The position numbers were made by a program, and so were the translations under genes. This document shows, piece by piece, positions 17,458 to 26,356 of a DNA stretch of 27,916 bases. Origin of the DNA: Blattamonas nauphoetae. Taxonomy: Eukaryota > Preaxostyla > Oxymonadida. The notes under the pieces were generated by a model, which saw only the letters and a list, made by a program, of their open reading frames with translations, was not told the DNA's origin and did not search any database. Position 1 is the first letter of the stretch; each line of letters begins with the position of its first letter. The stretch spans positions 1 through 27,916 of the forward strand of contig JARBJD010000625.1 of NCBI GenBank assembly GCA_033064195.1. Reading direction: 5' to 3'.

Positions 17458-19180
17458 CAATCACAGTTTCAGAGACAGCTACACTAACCTCTTCGTCATC
17501 AACCGCGATCACAGTTACGTCAACTGGATTCATCTCTGTGACATCGAACAAACTGACACTGTCTAATCTGATGTTCACTGGGTCTGGATCATCGACATCT
17601 CAATCGTTTGTGACTGTGTCATCGACAGGATCATTGACTGTGTCGTCATGTTCTTTCACGTCGTTCTCATCGTTCACGAATGGAGGAGCACTGAACGTTG
17701 CACTGACAACTGGATCACTCTCACTCCAATCGACAACATTCAAGAAGTGTTCGTCGTCGCTGAATGGAGGAGCGATCTGGATGGATCTGCTTGGAAGGAC
17801 GAGCTCATCGCAATACTCGCTCATCGACACCGTCTTCGGAACTGGTGCAGATGCCAACCACGCCGATCGAAGTGGGCATCACGTGTACGTCATTGCGAAG
17901 GATCTGTCGGAAGTGATTGTGGCGAGCAGATGGGCGGGATCGTTTGACACAGCTGAAGACGAGGACTTGTGGGGAATGGACAGCGAGTCGAATGAGATGT
18001 CGTTGTTGCCCATCCTCAAGTCGCACGTGATTGCCGTCGGAGAGAACGGAAGCGACGACGCTGACTGGACATTCGCGAGTCCCTTCTGAACACTCCATCG
18101 CTGCCTGGAATCCATGGAAGGACAAGCTGGTCCCTTCACAGTTGAGATTGTGAAGAAGGCGACGATCGGGCGGAGTTGTTCGTTGTCTTCCCAACCATCC
18201 ACGACAGTGCACGTTCGAGGGAGTGGGTCGAGCGGCGAGTTGCTGTGCAGTGTGAGTGACGAATCGAGCGAGTCTGGAACGTCGATCTCTTCAGGTCCGA
18301 ATGCGATGGTGTCGCTCTCTCCAAACACTGACTTTTTCTCAAATTGTGTTTTCATCATTCTCTGCTCTACGATCGGTTCGATTTGTGTTCTCGCTGATGT
18401 CATCATCTCGACTGATTCTGACATCGTGTTCGATCTCATCGTCCGCTCCTCTCCGTCTCTCTCGTCTCAGCCAGCTCATCGTCTTCGTTCTCCGCCGTCG
18501 CCCTCGCTTACATCCGCCCTCTCCTTCGTTGGAGAGGCCAGTCTGGTTGTTGGTGGCGACCGAAGCAGAATCTCCATCGCCTCGTCGTCGTTCTCGTCCA
18601 CATCGTTCGACGCCGGAGCGTTTGTGTGGGGGAGCACACGCGGAGACGTTTCAGTTGATGACACAGCCTTCGTCGGATGCAGTGGAAGAGAGTTTGGGAG
18701 TCTGATTCGGGTGAAGATGGCTGGCTGCACAACCTCAATCAAGAACTGCCGTTTTGTGTCTTGCTCGACTGTTCTGTCGCTGTCCGAGAGAGGAGGAAGG
18801 AGGATTGTCTGTGGAGGATGTGTGCTGGTCGAGATGGCGAGACAGACACCAGTCCCTCGCTCTCTCCCCCCTTCCTGCGCCGACCTTTCTCTTTCTTCGT
18901 TCACAAGCTGCTCGCTGGTCAACACCGACCTCCCCCACTCTCTCTCCTCTTCGTTGCAATTTGTGGGTGGAAGTGATTTGCGATTGTTAGCCACGACAAC
19001 TCCGGTTTGGTGAAGCTTCCGAAAGTGGCCCTCTCGAACTGCACGTGCGAGCACTTTGCGGGCGACGGGGTGTTCGACGGGGAAGTTGTGGTTGGAGAAG
19101 GGCAGCATGTCCGAACTGACAGAGGAGGGTGTGTTGTGGACAAGTGTCGCCTGGGAAGCATCGTACTCCACTGAATCTAT
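17458..19180 (+). pseudogene. beta-helix surface-protein family gene, broken
   Basis: The frame opens after a TAG at about 17456 and reads as a right-handed beta-helix: TITVSETATLTSSSSTAITV, SVTSNKLTLSNLMFTGSGSS, SLTVSSCSFTSFSSFTNGGA, STTFKKCSSSLNGGAIWMDL, then ADRSGHHVYVIAKDLSEVIV and WAGSFDTAEDEDLWGMDSES. A TGA at 18087-18089 interrupts it, but the same frame continues with GPFTVEIVKKATIGRSCSLS, STTVHVRGSGSSGELLCSVS, ASSSFSSTSFDAGAFVWGST and CGGCVLVEMARQ. Near 19005 the frame shifts by one and ends with VALSNCTCEHFAGDGVFDGE at about 19171. Strands ending in SCSF, STTF and NCRF are typical of this family. The MITE lies about 160 bp upstream. No start or signal peptide was found, so the N-terminus is missing. 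Confidence 0.75.
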
Positions 19181-19413
19181 CATTATTTTCGTGTTCTTCA
19201 CTCGGCCGTTCTTTATTCATTTGATCTTTGGATCAGCAAGCCGCCTGTAAACGAAGAAAGAGCAAAGTTCCCTCCTGAACGAGATTTCTTGGAGCGCATT
19301 TGATAGATCAGTTTGGTGGAAATGCACCGCATTTTGTTACAACACCATCATCGAGGTTGTCATCAAAGTGGAATCAGTGATCTTCTTTTGTGTCGTTTTG
19401 GCGTTCCTGCACT

Positions 19414-19878
19414 TCACTTTATCCTTCGCTTTTTCTTCTCTTCCTCCTCTTCCACTTTTCCGCTGTTCTCCTTTTCCTTCCCATCATCCGCTTTCTTAAC
19501 TCCTCCCTCCACATCCATACCATCTGTCTTCCCTCCCTCCTTCTCATTCATCTTCGGCGCTTGTGCAGGATCGAGGCTTCTCTCATAATCTCTCTTCACT
19601 GCAGTCAGCTCATCCTGCGTGACCAGCTCTGTCTCCACTCGGCGGTAGATGAGTCGATACGCACATGACTTGAAGGGATCGTTCGCATTGTCTGAACTTC
19701 GCGTTGTGGGACGCCCACTCTTCTTCTCCCTCGCCAGCTGCTGTGGAGTGAGGGTGCTGTATGTTTTCGGTGTGGCTTCGCTTTCCTCGACAATCGCGCA
19801 GGACGCGTCAATACATAACACCCAGTCGCCGGTTTCGAAGTGGCCGAGTGAATTGTTCGTGAATGGCAAGTGAGGCAT
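19414..19878 (-). CDS. C-terminal region resembling a ubiquitin-specific protease, partial
   Basis: The frame carries GHFETGDWVLCIDASCAIVE and, about 45 residues later, SCAYRLIYRRVE. This matches the end of the USP (peptidase C19) domain, where a catalytic-His loop leads to a W...D segment and the domain closes with a-Y-x-L-x-Y-r. The His would be the one in MPHLPFTNNS, which is uncertain. After the domain come a charged helix (ELVTQDELTAVKRDYERSL) and a Glu/Lys-rich tail ending KKKRRIK, a possible nuclear signal. The rest of a USP (Cys box) was not found upstream, where the sequence belongs to the membrane-protein tail, so this is a fragment or a false resemblance. It converges with the plus-strand beta-helix gene. 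Confidence 0.4.
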   Translation of the reverse strand: MPHLPFTNNSLGHFETGDWVLCIDASCAIVEESEATPKTYSTLTPQQLAREKKSGRPTTRSSDNANDPFKSCAYRLIYRRVETELVTQDELTAVKRDYERSLDPAQAPKMNEKEGGKTDGMDVEGGVKKADDGKEKENSGKVEEEEEKKKRRIK

Positions 19879-21341
19879 TCAGTGAAATGACGGTATGAGT
19901 CATGGAAGAGAGTGTTGAGAAATGCCTCTCCTCTTTCCCGTCTGCTTGATCGTTTGGAAGTGACACACACTCTCGATTCTTGCGAAGTTCTTTAACAGAG
20001 AAATATTTGATGGCTTCCTGCACTGGACTCGTACTTGTGCATTTTGGAACTTTCCTTGAGAGTTGTTCGCTCAACAGCTTCGACTGGAGATTGGGGCCTG
20101 AAGTTGGAGGTCTCGACGTATTGTGGTTGATTGGCTGAGTAAAAACAAAGTTCGGATCACATACAGACACGAATGGACTGGCTGTGTGGGAGTTTGCGGG
20201 TGATTTTTGGTTGTTGACGGAGAGAATGACAGGAGTGGGGAAGATGCTGGGTGGACCGTTGGTGGCTTCGTTTGGATTTGTGAAGGCCCAACTATTGAAG
20301 GATTTGGAACATGATGGAGAGAATTGGACATCGCATGTGTGAAAGAGACATTTGGAGTGGGTTGGGTGGGGATGACAAGTGACACTGATGACTTGGTTGG
20401 ATCATCCACTTTAAGAGTAAGTATTTGATATTGTACATTTCCCATTTCATCCATCTCGACTTCGCTGCGTGTCCCGTATACATATGTGTCGAACGTCACA
20501 CTCGAAAGAGAGTTGTGGAGTTAGAGTTGGCGATCGATGGTTAATCCGTTTGTCAGATGTATCGTGATCATTACTTGCTTCACCGCTCATTTTGTTGTGG
20601 TCTTCATAGCTGTGGCTTGGGAAATAGGGTATTTTTGAACTTTCGGGGAGATCAGTGTGTGCTGGACAGGATCGCTGGAGTCTCATCAGGAACCTGTTAC
20701 GGAGGACGGGAATTGGTTCATTCGGTATAACAGTCCATTTTGAGCTGGAAAACGTGCGAGAGAGGAAGAACACACCCATGGAAACGCCGAGAAAGGCGAG
20801 CGCCCAAACGATCCACATGATGGTATTCAGCCGCGTCTTGTCATTGCCAACGAATGAACATGTCATTCCAATGAGATGAAAGACTGCGATATCAGCACAC
20901 ATTACAGAATATCAGGCGTTGGCTGTGTCTGTGAAGAATGGGAGCATGAAGAAGGAGTACCTGAAGAGGAGGAGAGATAGTGCGAGGCAAGTAACGGTTA
21001 GATATTGGGGGAATCGTCTGAGGAACATAATGAGGATGGAAATGGCCACGTTGGTCAACAAGACAAGAGTGTTGAAGATGCCTTTTGGTCTGTGAAGTGT
21101 GATCAAGACATCTATTCCAAATCAAGAAAGGGAAATAGAAAAGATGAGGGTCGAAACAATGGAGAGGCATACTGAGATACTGAATCATCAATATCTCATT
21201 CCTTTCGGTCCAGATCGAATCTGGATTTGAACAAGTCATCCATTCCAGACTAATGAAGAGAAGTGAACGGAAAAGAGGAAAACAATGGAAACACAAACTG
21301 ATATTGTACGAGATGCATCTATCAGCTGAGTTTGTAATCAT
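19850..21341 (-). pseudogene. Multi-pass membrane protein with long disordered tail, intron-containing, broken
   Basis: Read leftwards from about 21341: an N-terminal hydrophobic stretch (FHCFPLFRSLLFISLEW), then TERNEILMIQYL, a 61-nt intron (21112-21172), then NVLITLHRPKGIFNTLVLL, membrane helices FNTLVLLTNVAISILIMFL and YLTVTCLALSLLLFRYSFF, a TGA at 20912-20914, helices around CADIAVFHLIGMTCSFV and TIMWIVWALAFLGVSMGVFF, then a polar tail (KWTVIPNEPIPVLRNRFLM). After a frame change near 20510 the tail continues (VTFDTYVYGTRSEVEMDEMG, LKVDDPTKSSVSLVIPTQP), and after another near 20220 (SVNNQKSPANSHTASPFVSV, VPKCTSTSPVQEAIKYFSV). Removing the intron gives a continuous frame. The protein is an unnamed membrane protein; receptor or transporter cannot be decided. 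The 3' limit is unclear. Confidence 0.5.
21112..21172 (-). other. Spliceosomal intron, 61 nt
   Basis: The minus strand reads TCTCA then GTATGCCTCTCC, a pyrimidine-rich body, and GGAATAG before ATGTCTTGATCAC. Removal joins MIQYL to NVLITLHRPKG in frame across a junction codon, while the unspliced sequence has a stop. It supplies the GTATG donor type used to judge the other candidates. Confidence 0.65.
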
Positions 21342-21677
21342 TGTCAGAGAAGAGAAGAGGAAATGCCGAGTCGCGTCGATCTCGATAAATCTTGCTTCAA
21401 TGGTGATAAAAAAGAGTCGTTTCCAGACAATAGAAGTGTTGAATGGAGAACCGACTTCAAATCACGGTATGAGATGTCCAGAAAGAAAAGAGCTGACGAG
21501 GACAACTTGACATGGGGAAGATGATCAGAAAATAGGACAGGACAGGACAGGACATGTCCGATTTGTCCTGTTTTGAGATAACTGCAGAAGTTGGATGAAC
21601 TAATTGAGAGAAAGATACAGTGTGAATATAAGGTGCTTGTCCGATTTTGTCCTACTCTGTCCTCTCTTGGGCCGATC

Positions 21678-21711
21678 GTCCTGTAAACTCCTAATTAGGA
21701 GTTTACAGGAC
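21678..21711. repeat. 34-bp perfect palindrome in R1 copy 1
   Basis: The half-site GTCCTGTAAACTCCTAA at 21678-21694 is followed without spacer by its exact reverse complement. In R1 copy 2 the central 24 bp (26333-26356) remain perfectly palindromic. Confidence 0.97.
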
Positions 21712-21854
21712 AGAACCCCGGAAGCTCGAAATTCGCCACCAAACCGGGTTTTACGCACTTTCACACCCTTTTCAACAATTTTAGATGGGGATGAACGAGT
21801 TTTGAATGAAAAACTCCACTATAGTGTCAGAAAAAGGCCAAGCAAAAAATATAC

Positions 21855-22238
21855 ATCTGTCACTCCGGCTTCCGGTTCTTGGGTCTTGCCAAATTGAGGT
21901 AAGGTTAGATCGTCGGTGTTTTGCGAATTTAGGTTAATGATGAAGGGAAACAAGTTACGAAAATGAGATAGGAGAAACAAGGGACAGTATTTGAAGTGAA
22001 AGCTGTTGTGAGGTCTGAATTTGGTGATGATCGGAGTGAATTATGGGTTCGCAAGCCACAGTTCTCACCAACTATAGCTGAACACCGATCACTAAATCAT
22101 TGATTCAATTTGAGAAGTTCTGAACTGCAGTTTTGTGAAGTGGAGAAAAACTGAAATGGAGTTAAATAAATGTATTGTCTGATCGCACCCTTTATTCCTT
22201 GTTACAAGACCCAAGAACCGGAAGTCGGAGTGACAGAT
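21855..22238. mobile_element. MITE family 2 (384 bp) with 34-bp terminal inverted repeats
   Basis: The left end (21855-21888, ATCTGTCACTCCGGCTTCCG...) and the reverse complement of the right end (22205-22238) agree at 33 of 34 positions. The interior has no coding capacity. It is inserted in R1 copy 1, and R1 copy 2 has no insert at the matching place (about 26500). If the outermost AT belongs to the target, it has a 2-bp AT duplication; otherwise no duplication is visible. Confidence 0.9.
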
Positions 22239-22316
22239 TCCAATAGTCGTTTTGAGGCATTCTCTGGCATTGAACAGGTCCGAATGGAGACAAAGAATGT
22301 TTGACGCGCAGAGAAG

Positions 22317-22470
22317 TTATGATGTTAAGTTGTCCTGTCCTCCTCACTTTCTGTCCGTCCTCCTCTTTTCTTGTCCGATTCTGAAATTGAAAGAAAATTG
22401 AAAATTTTGGATATTTCCAGTGATAAAAGTGCATTTTAGGATCGAATTTGGCTTGATTTTGCAAAAACGT
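22317..22470 (+). repeat. Dispersed repeat R1, end segment, copy 1
   Basis: TTATGATGTTAAG at 22317-22329 starts a GTCC-rich stretch that aligns with 15905-16060. The same 13-mer occurs inverted at the ends of both tandem units in R1 copy 2 (near 26700 and 26815), which suggests it marks an element end. Confidence 0.7.
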
Positions 22471-22818
22471 GAAAATCAACGAAGTCGATCCAACAAATCA
22501 CATTGAGGGTTGATCACGGATCGAATCTTCTCGAATACTTTTGTTACCGATGAAATGTTGCGAAATACAGAATACGAAAGAAGTTAGAAGGAAGTGGACG
22601 GAGTAGTGATGAAACAAGCACTCTTCTTCGCCTTCACACAACTACCTCAGGTTGGGTCGGAACAAATGGAAGAAAATGAGTGAAGATACTGCGGAATTCA
22701 TCCGGTTAGCGTAGAAAACCCGAGGGAACAGCTTGACGTTGGCGAAATTTGATTTGAAATGAAGTGAGAGATGAAGCAATCGATATATTTAGAATTGAGT
22801 GTGTGAATGGGAGTGAAC
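22471..22818. other. Spacer, nothing recognised
   Basis: AT-rich sequence without a supported gene, RNA or repeat. Confidence 0.4.
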
Positions 22819-23706
22819 GCGCGATCGTGGAGAGGAGGGAATGTGCGATCGTGGAGAGCAGGGACGCGCGATCGTGTAGAGGAGGGAGTGTGAGATCGTG
22901 GAGAGGAGGGACGCGCGATCGTGGAGAGGAGGGAGTGCGATCGTGGAGAGGAGGGACGGAAGATCGTGGAGAGGAGGGAGTGCGATCGTGGAGAGGAGGG
23001 AGTGTGCGATCGTGGAGAGGAGGGACGGAAGATCGTGGAGAGGAGGGAGTGTGCGATCGTGTAGAGGAGGGAGTGTGAGATCGTGGAGAGGAGGGACGCG
23101 CGATCGTGGAGAGGAGGGAGTGTGAGATCGTGGAGAGGAGGGACGCGATCGTGTAGAGGGAGGGAGTGTGAGATCGTGGAGAGGAGGGACGCGATCGTGG
23201 AGAGGAGGGAATGCGATCGTGGAGAGCAGGGACGCGCGATCGTGTAGAGGAGGAGTGTGAGATCGTGGAGAGGAGGGACGCGCGATCGTGGAGAGGAGGG
23301 AGTGTGCGTTCGAGAGTAGAGCAGGGTGCGCGATCGTGGAGAGGAGGGAGTGTGCGATCGTGGAGGAGGACGGAAGATCGTTAAGAGGAGGGAGTGTGCG
23401 TTCGAGTAGAGCAGGGAGTGCGCGATCGTGGAGGAGGGACGGAAGATCGTTAAGAGGAGGAGTGTGCGTTCGTGTAGAGGAGGGAGTGCGCGATCGTGGA
23501 GAGGAGGGACGGAAGATCGTGGAGAGGAGGGAGTGTGCGATCGTGGAGAGGAGGGACGGAAGATCGTTAAGAGGAGGGAGTGCGCGATCGTGAGAGAGGG
23601 AGTGTGCGATCGTGGAGAGGAGAGTGCGATCGTGGAGAGGAGGGAGTGTGCGATCGAGGAGAGGAGTGTGCGATCGAGGAGAGGAAGGACGGGAGATCGT
23701 GGAGAG
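22819..23706 (+). repeat. Minisatellite of about 23-24 bp, purine-rich
   Basis: Units begin GATCGTGGAGAGGAGGGA and end in CGCGC, GTGTGC/GTGTGA or CGGAA. Variants carry GTAGAG, GTTAAGAG or GTTCGAGTAGAG. Unit length varies by one or two bases, so no coding frame is kept. The array directly touches the end of the minus-strand beta-helix coding sequence at about 23700. Confidence 0.95.
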
Positions 23707-25230
23707 TGAAAGTTCCTGTCGGCATTCCGAGTCCACTCTGAGTGTATCTCACGTAGTCAGGACTACTGTGTCGAGAGTGGTTGTGAAGCGCGTCAGTGAT
23801 GGCCTGTCCGGTGAAGTGAACGACAGTACCATCAGAACGAGGTGATTGGGATAAGGTGACCACTGTTGAGGGTGAGGACGCATGTTGAGAGAATATTGAA
23901 TGAGTTGATGATTGAATCGAAGGATCGACGATGAATTCGTCGGATGTGCACTTCACTGAGAGCAGATTGTGTGTCAAGCTCTGGAAAATCGAAGATGAGG
24001 AAGCGAGAAAGGGGTGGCGATCCTCCTTCCTTCGACGGCCGATTCTGCGAATCTCTGAAGAGTCGCTGTGGCCTCGTCGAGAAGATTATACAAGATCCTG
24101 CTGGTGATGGCGTTTTGTGTTGGATGAGGGATCAGCGTACTGTCCAGTCTGTCCTCGTCAACGATCAGGTAATTCTCGGCAATTGTCGTGGAGTCACAGT
24201 TCGTGATTCTTGTTGCGAACAACGACGAGCACCCTGGGTTCTGGAGCACGAACTCCATCCCTTCTGAAGAGTCGATTCCTCTGAATATCACGCTGTCCAG
24301 AACGAGCCCGGAGCTGTCTGCGAGGCGCATGGCACAACTCACCTCGCCTTCAGAGGGAGGACGGCAGCAGTCCATGAAGAGTATGAGGCAGAGACTGGCT
24401 GGAAAACCGAGCCTGAGATGGAAAGAGAGGAAGGGCCGGAGAGTGTCGCACTTCCATCAAACTGCGCTGAACACGCCATGAACAAACAGCGACTGAACGT
24501 GATGTGGTTTTGAACGATGCCGTTGATTTCTGGATGATTCTGTTGAAGGAGGCGGCAAGGGGTGAAGGAGACGTTCGAGCAGACGAGGGATTCTCCGTTG
24601 TTGAGTCCACACACCCTGTTCCACTAAGTTGGTTCGAGCTCATTGTGTCAGGAGGCGGGAAGAGAGGAGAGATGAGTCAACTGTGAGTTGAGTCGGTACG
24701 ACTTGATTCTGTTCTGTCGAAAGTGTCCTGGGGAGAGAGAGAGGACCAGTTCCAAGAACGAGGCTGGTGACGTGAATGAGGAGACCGGAGCAGCTGACAG
24801 AAGCTGCACTGTTTATCTCAGAGCAGGGTGGTTGGGCGGAGGAGAATTTGCGGATTGGGGAAAAGGCAATCAGTGGAAGGAGTGTCCGAAGTTCACTCGA
24901 TCTGGGAACAACGTCAATGAAAGAAATTGAACATCCATCGTTCACCTCAGAACAGACAAGCATAAATGGGGAACATGCAGGATTTGAGATGATCATGCTT
25001 GACGAAATGACCACGTTGGAGTTCGAGAGTTGTCCGTTCGAAAGAAACATCCCTCGACAATCAATTATCATCCATGAAACATAAATCAAACAATTTGAGA
25101 AGATAAATATGAATTTGATCGTTTCTTCATGGTAGTTTGCTTTGTTTTTCCACGTCCGAGATTCATGTTGACGAGCTTCGTCCACCAACCATGTAGAATA
25201 GATTCTTGTTTCTTTTCCTCGAAGATTCAT
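23707..25230 (-). pseudogene. beta-helix surface-protein family gene, broken, running into the minisatellite
   Basis: Read leftwards from about 25075: IIDCRGMFLSNGQLSNSNVV, SSSMIISNPACSPFMLVCSE, LVLGTGPLSLP; after a frame change near 24650, SSNQLSGTGCVDSTTENP; then NGESLVCSNVSFTPCRLLQQ, HITFSRCLFMACSAQFDGSA, SGPSSLSISGSVFQPVSASY; then RLADSSGLVLDSVIFRGIDS, GMEFVLQNPGCSSLFATRIT, ENYLIVDEDRLDSTLIPH; then LLSVKCTSDEFIVDPSIQSS and STVVTLSQSPRSDGTVVHFT, ending GMPTGTFTLHDLP where the minisatellite begins. This is the best-preserved family member in the window, with about three frame changes. The 5' part (25075-25230) is AT-rich and may be an intron or non-coding. The natural C-terminus is lost or replaced by the array. 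Confidence 0.7.
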
Positions 25231-25371
25231 CGTCGTTGATGAGACTAGGTACTGATGCGCATGATATTTATCGTATTTTAAATCGAGTATGCGGTGAAAT
25301 CCGTCTTGATCGCCATTTTCTCGTGTCGGCTTCTCTTCAATCGCAAGTCAGAGCAGAATGATGAAATATCG

Positions 25372-25760
25372 TCAGAGTCGCACTTGGTGGTTTGTTTCGG
25401 AAGTTGATCGAGAAAAGTGAGTCATCCGCCTAATCATCGGAGGCTGGTTGTAAATTGGCTGCCCACGTTCGTTCCGCAATTCTTTGCATGAATAAGACCC
25501 GCTCAACACATCATTTCCCGTGTGTACGATGAGGGAATCTGTTTCATTCTGTGGCAGTAGCCTATTTTCGGAGAGCGGCACGTTCAGATCCTCCTTCCGT
25601 TTGGCTTCGATACAGTTCTCGATTGTGAGTGAGTCGGAGATTGTGTCAAATCTGAAGAGGTGATTGGTTCCTTCAAATCACGTTCTGACAAAGAGAAAGG
25701 CGGAGTTATGGACAGTGTCGGGAACGGATGTCCTTGAAGTTCTCCGTGTTGTTCGGAAGA
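25372..25760 (-). pseudogene. Small coding fragment, perhaps the N-terminal part of the same gene
   Basis: On the minus strand, FDTISDSLTIENCIEAKRKE (about 25590-25650) continues in frame through LNVPLSENRLLPQNETDSLI and GSYSCKELRNERGQPIYNQP to a stop at 25372. The frame upstream of 25650 shifts. Composition and beta-strand pattern fit the beta-helix family, but no hallmark phrase is present. It lies 140 bp upstream of the beta-helix gene on the same strand. Confidence 0.35.
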
Positions 25761-25782
25761 ACAGAGGAGGTATGTGGTTCGG

Positions 25783-25824
25783 CTAATTGATGAAAATGAG
25801 TATAGAAACAATAAAGATGCATAC
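25783..25824 (-). other. Intron-like segment, 42 nt
   Basis: The minus strand reads CATCA, GTATGCATCTTTATTGTTTC ... CAATTAG. It has the donor type of the 61-nt intron at 21112-21172 and resembles it over the first 30 nt at 23 positions. The flanking exons are not open in any clear frame. Confidence 0.35.
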
Positions 25825-25891
25825 TGATGTTGGGAGTTTTTCCTATTTCATTTCTTTCTGTTTATTTCAGATTGTTACACGATCAAGTCAT

Positions 25892-25953
25892 CTATGTCGG
25901 ATAAATGATGAGAAACATGGGAAGAAGAGGGTAATAACAGCGGAGATACATAC
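25892..25953 (-). other. Intron-like segment, 62 nt
   Basis: The minus strand reads CATCA, GTATGTATCTCCGCTGTT ... CGACATAG followed by ATGACTTGATC. Both the donor side and the sequence after the acceptor resemble the membrane-protein intron and its downstream exon (ATGTCTTGATC), which suggests a decayed duplicate of that gene region. Confidence 0.4.
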
Positions 25954-26181
25954 TGATGGAGTGATTTTTCACCAGATGAATTCGATACGATATCAATGAC
26001 AAGAAGAAGAGGAGTCATTTCTGGGTCAAGTGGTTTTTCACGAATTTGGATTCAACACAGACAAAATTGATTTAGAACCCGACAATAGAAGGGTTGAATG
26101 TAGAACGGAAGTCAAATTGCGGAATGAGAGGTCCTGAAAGAAAGAGATGACGAAGACAACTCATCGTGGGGAAGAGGATCG

Positions 26182-26209
26182 GGACAAATCGGACATGTCC
26201 GATTTGTCC
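26182..26209. repeat. 28-bp perfect palindrome in R1 copy 2
   Basis: GGACAAATC, then GGACATGTCC, then GATTTGTCC together form a perfect palindrome. Copy 1 keeps the GGACATGTCC core (21550-21559), but its left flank differs. Confidence 0.95.
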
Positions 26210-26332
26210 GATTTGTCCTCTTTGAGATAAGTGCAGAAGTTGGATGAACTAATTGAGAGAAAGTTCCAGTGTGAATAGAAGGTGCTTGTCCGATTTGTCC
26301 TCCTCTTTGTCCTCTCTTGGGCCGATCGTCCT

Positions 26333-26356
26333 CTAAACTCCTAATTAGGAGTTTAG
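26333..26356. repeat. 24-bp perfect palindrome in R1 copy 2
   Basis: CTAAACTCCTAA followed by its reverse complement; the counterpart of the 34-bp palindrome in copy 1. The pair just outside TAAAC...GTTTA is G-C in copy 1 and C-G here. Confidence 0.95.

Larger units (their letters stand above)
21426..22317 (+). repeat. Dispersed GTCC-rich repeat R1, copy 1, interrupted by a MITE
   Basis: From GACAATAGAAGTGTTGAATG (21426) this aligns with 26081 onward: shared blocks GCAGAAGTTGGATGAACTAA, CTCTTGGGCCGATCGTCCT and, after the MITE, GCATTCTCTGGCATTGAACA. It contains many GTCC/GGAC words in both orientations and a 34-bp perfect palindrome. There is no supported protein. The MITE at 21855-22238 splits it; the sequence resumes at 22239. 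Confidence 0.85.

Noticed and set aside
17279-17578. Minus-strand ORF next to MITE copy A
   Set aside because: Antisense to the beta-helix blocks that start at about 17458.
22789-23736. 315-codon minus-strand ORF through the third minisatellite
   Set aside because: Low-complexity translation with varying unit lengths; only the first residues belong to a real gene.
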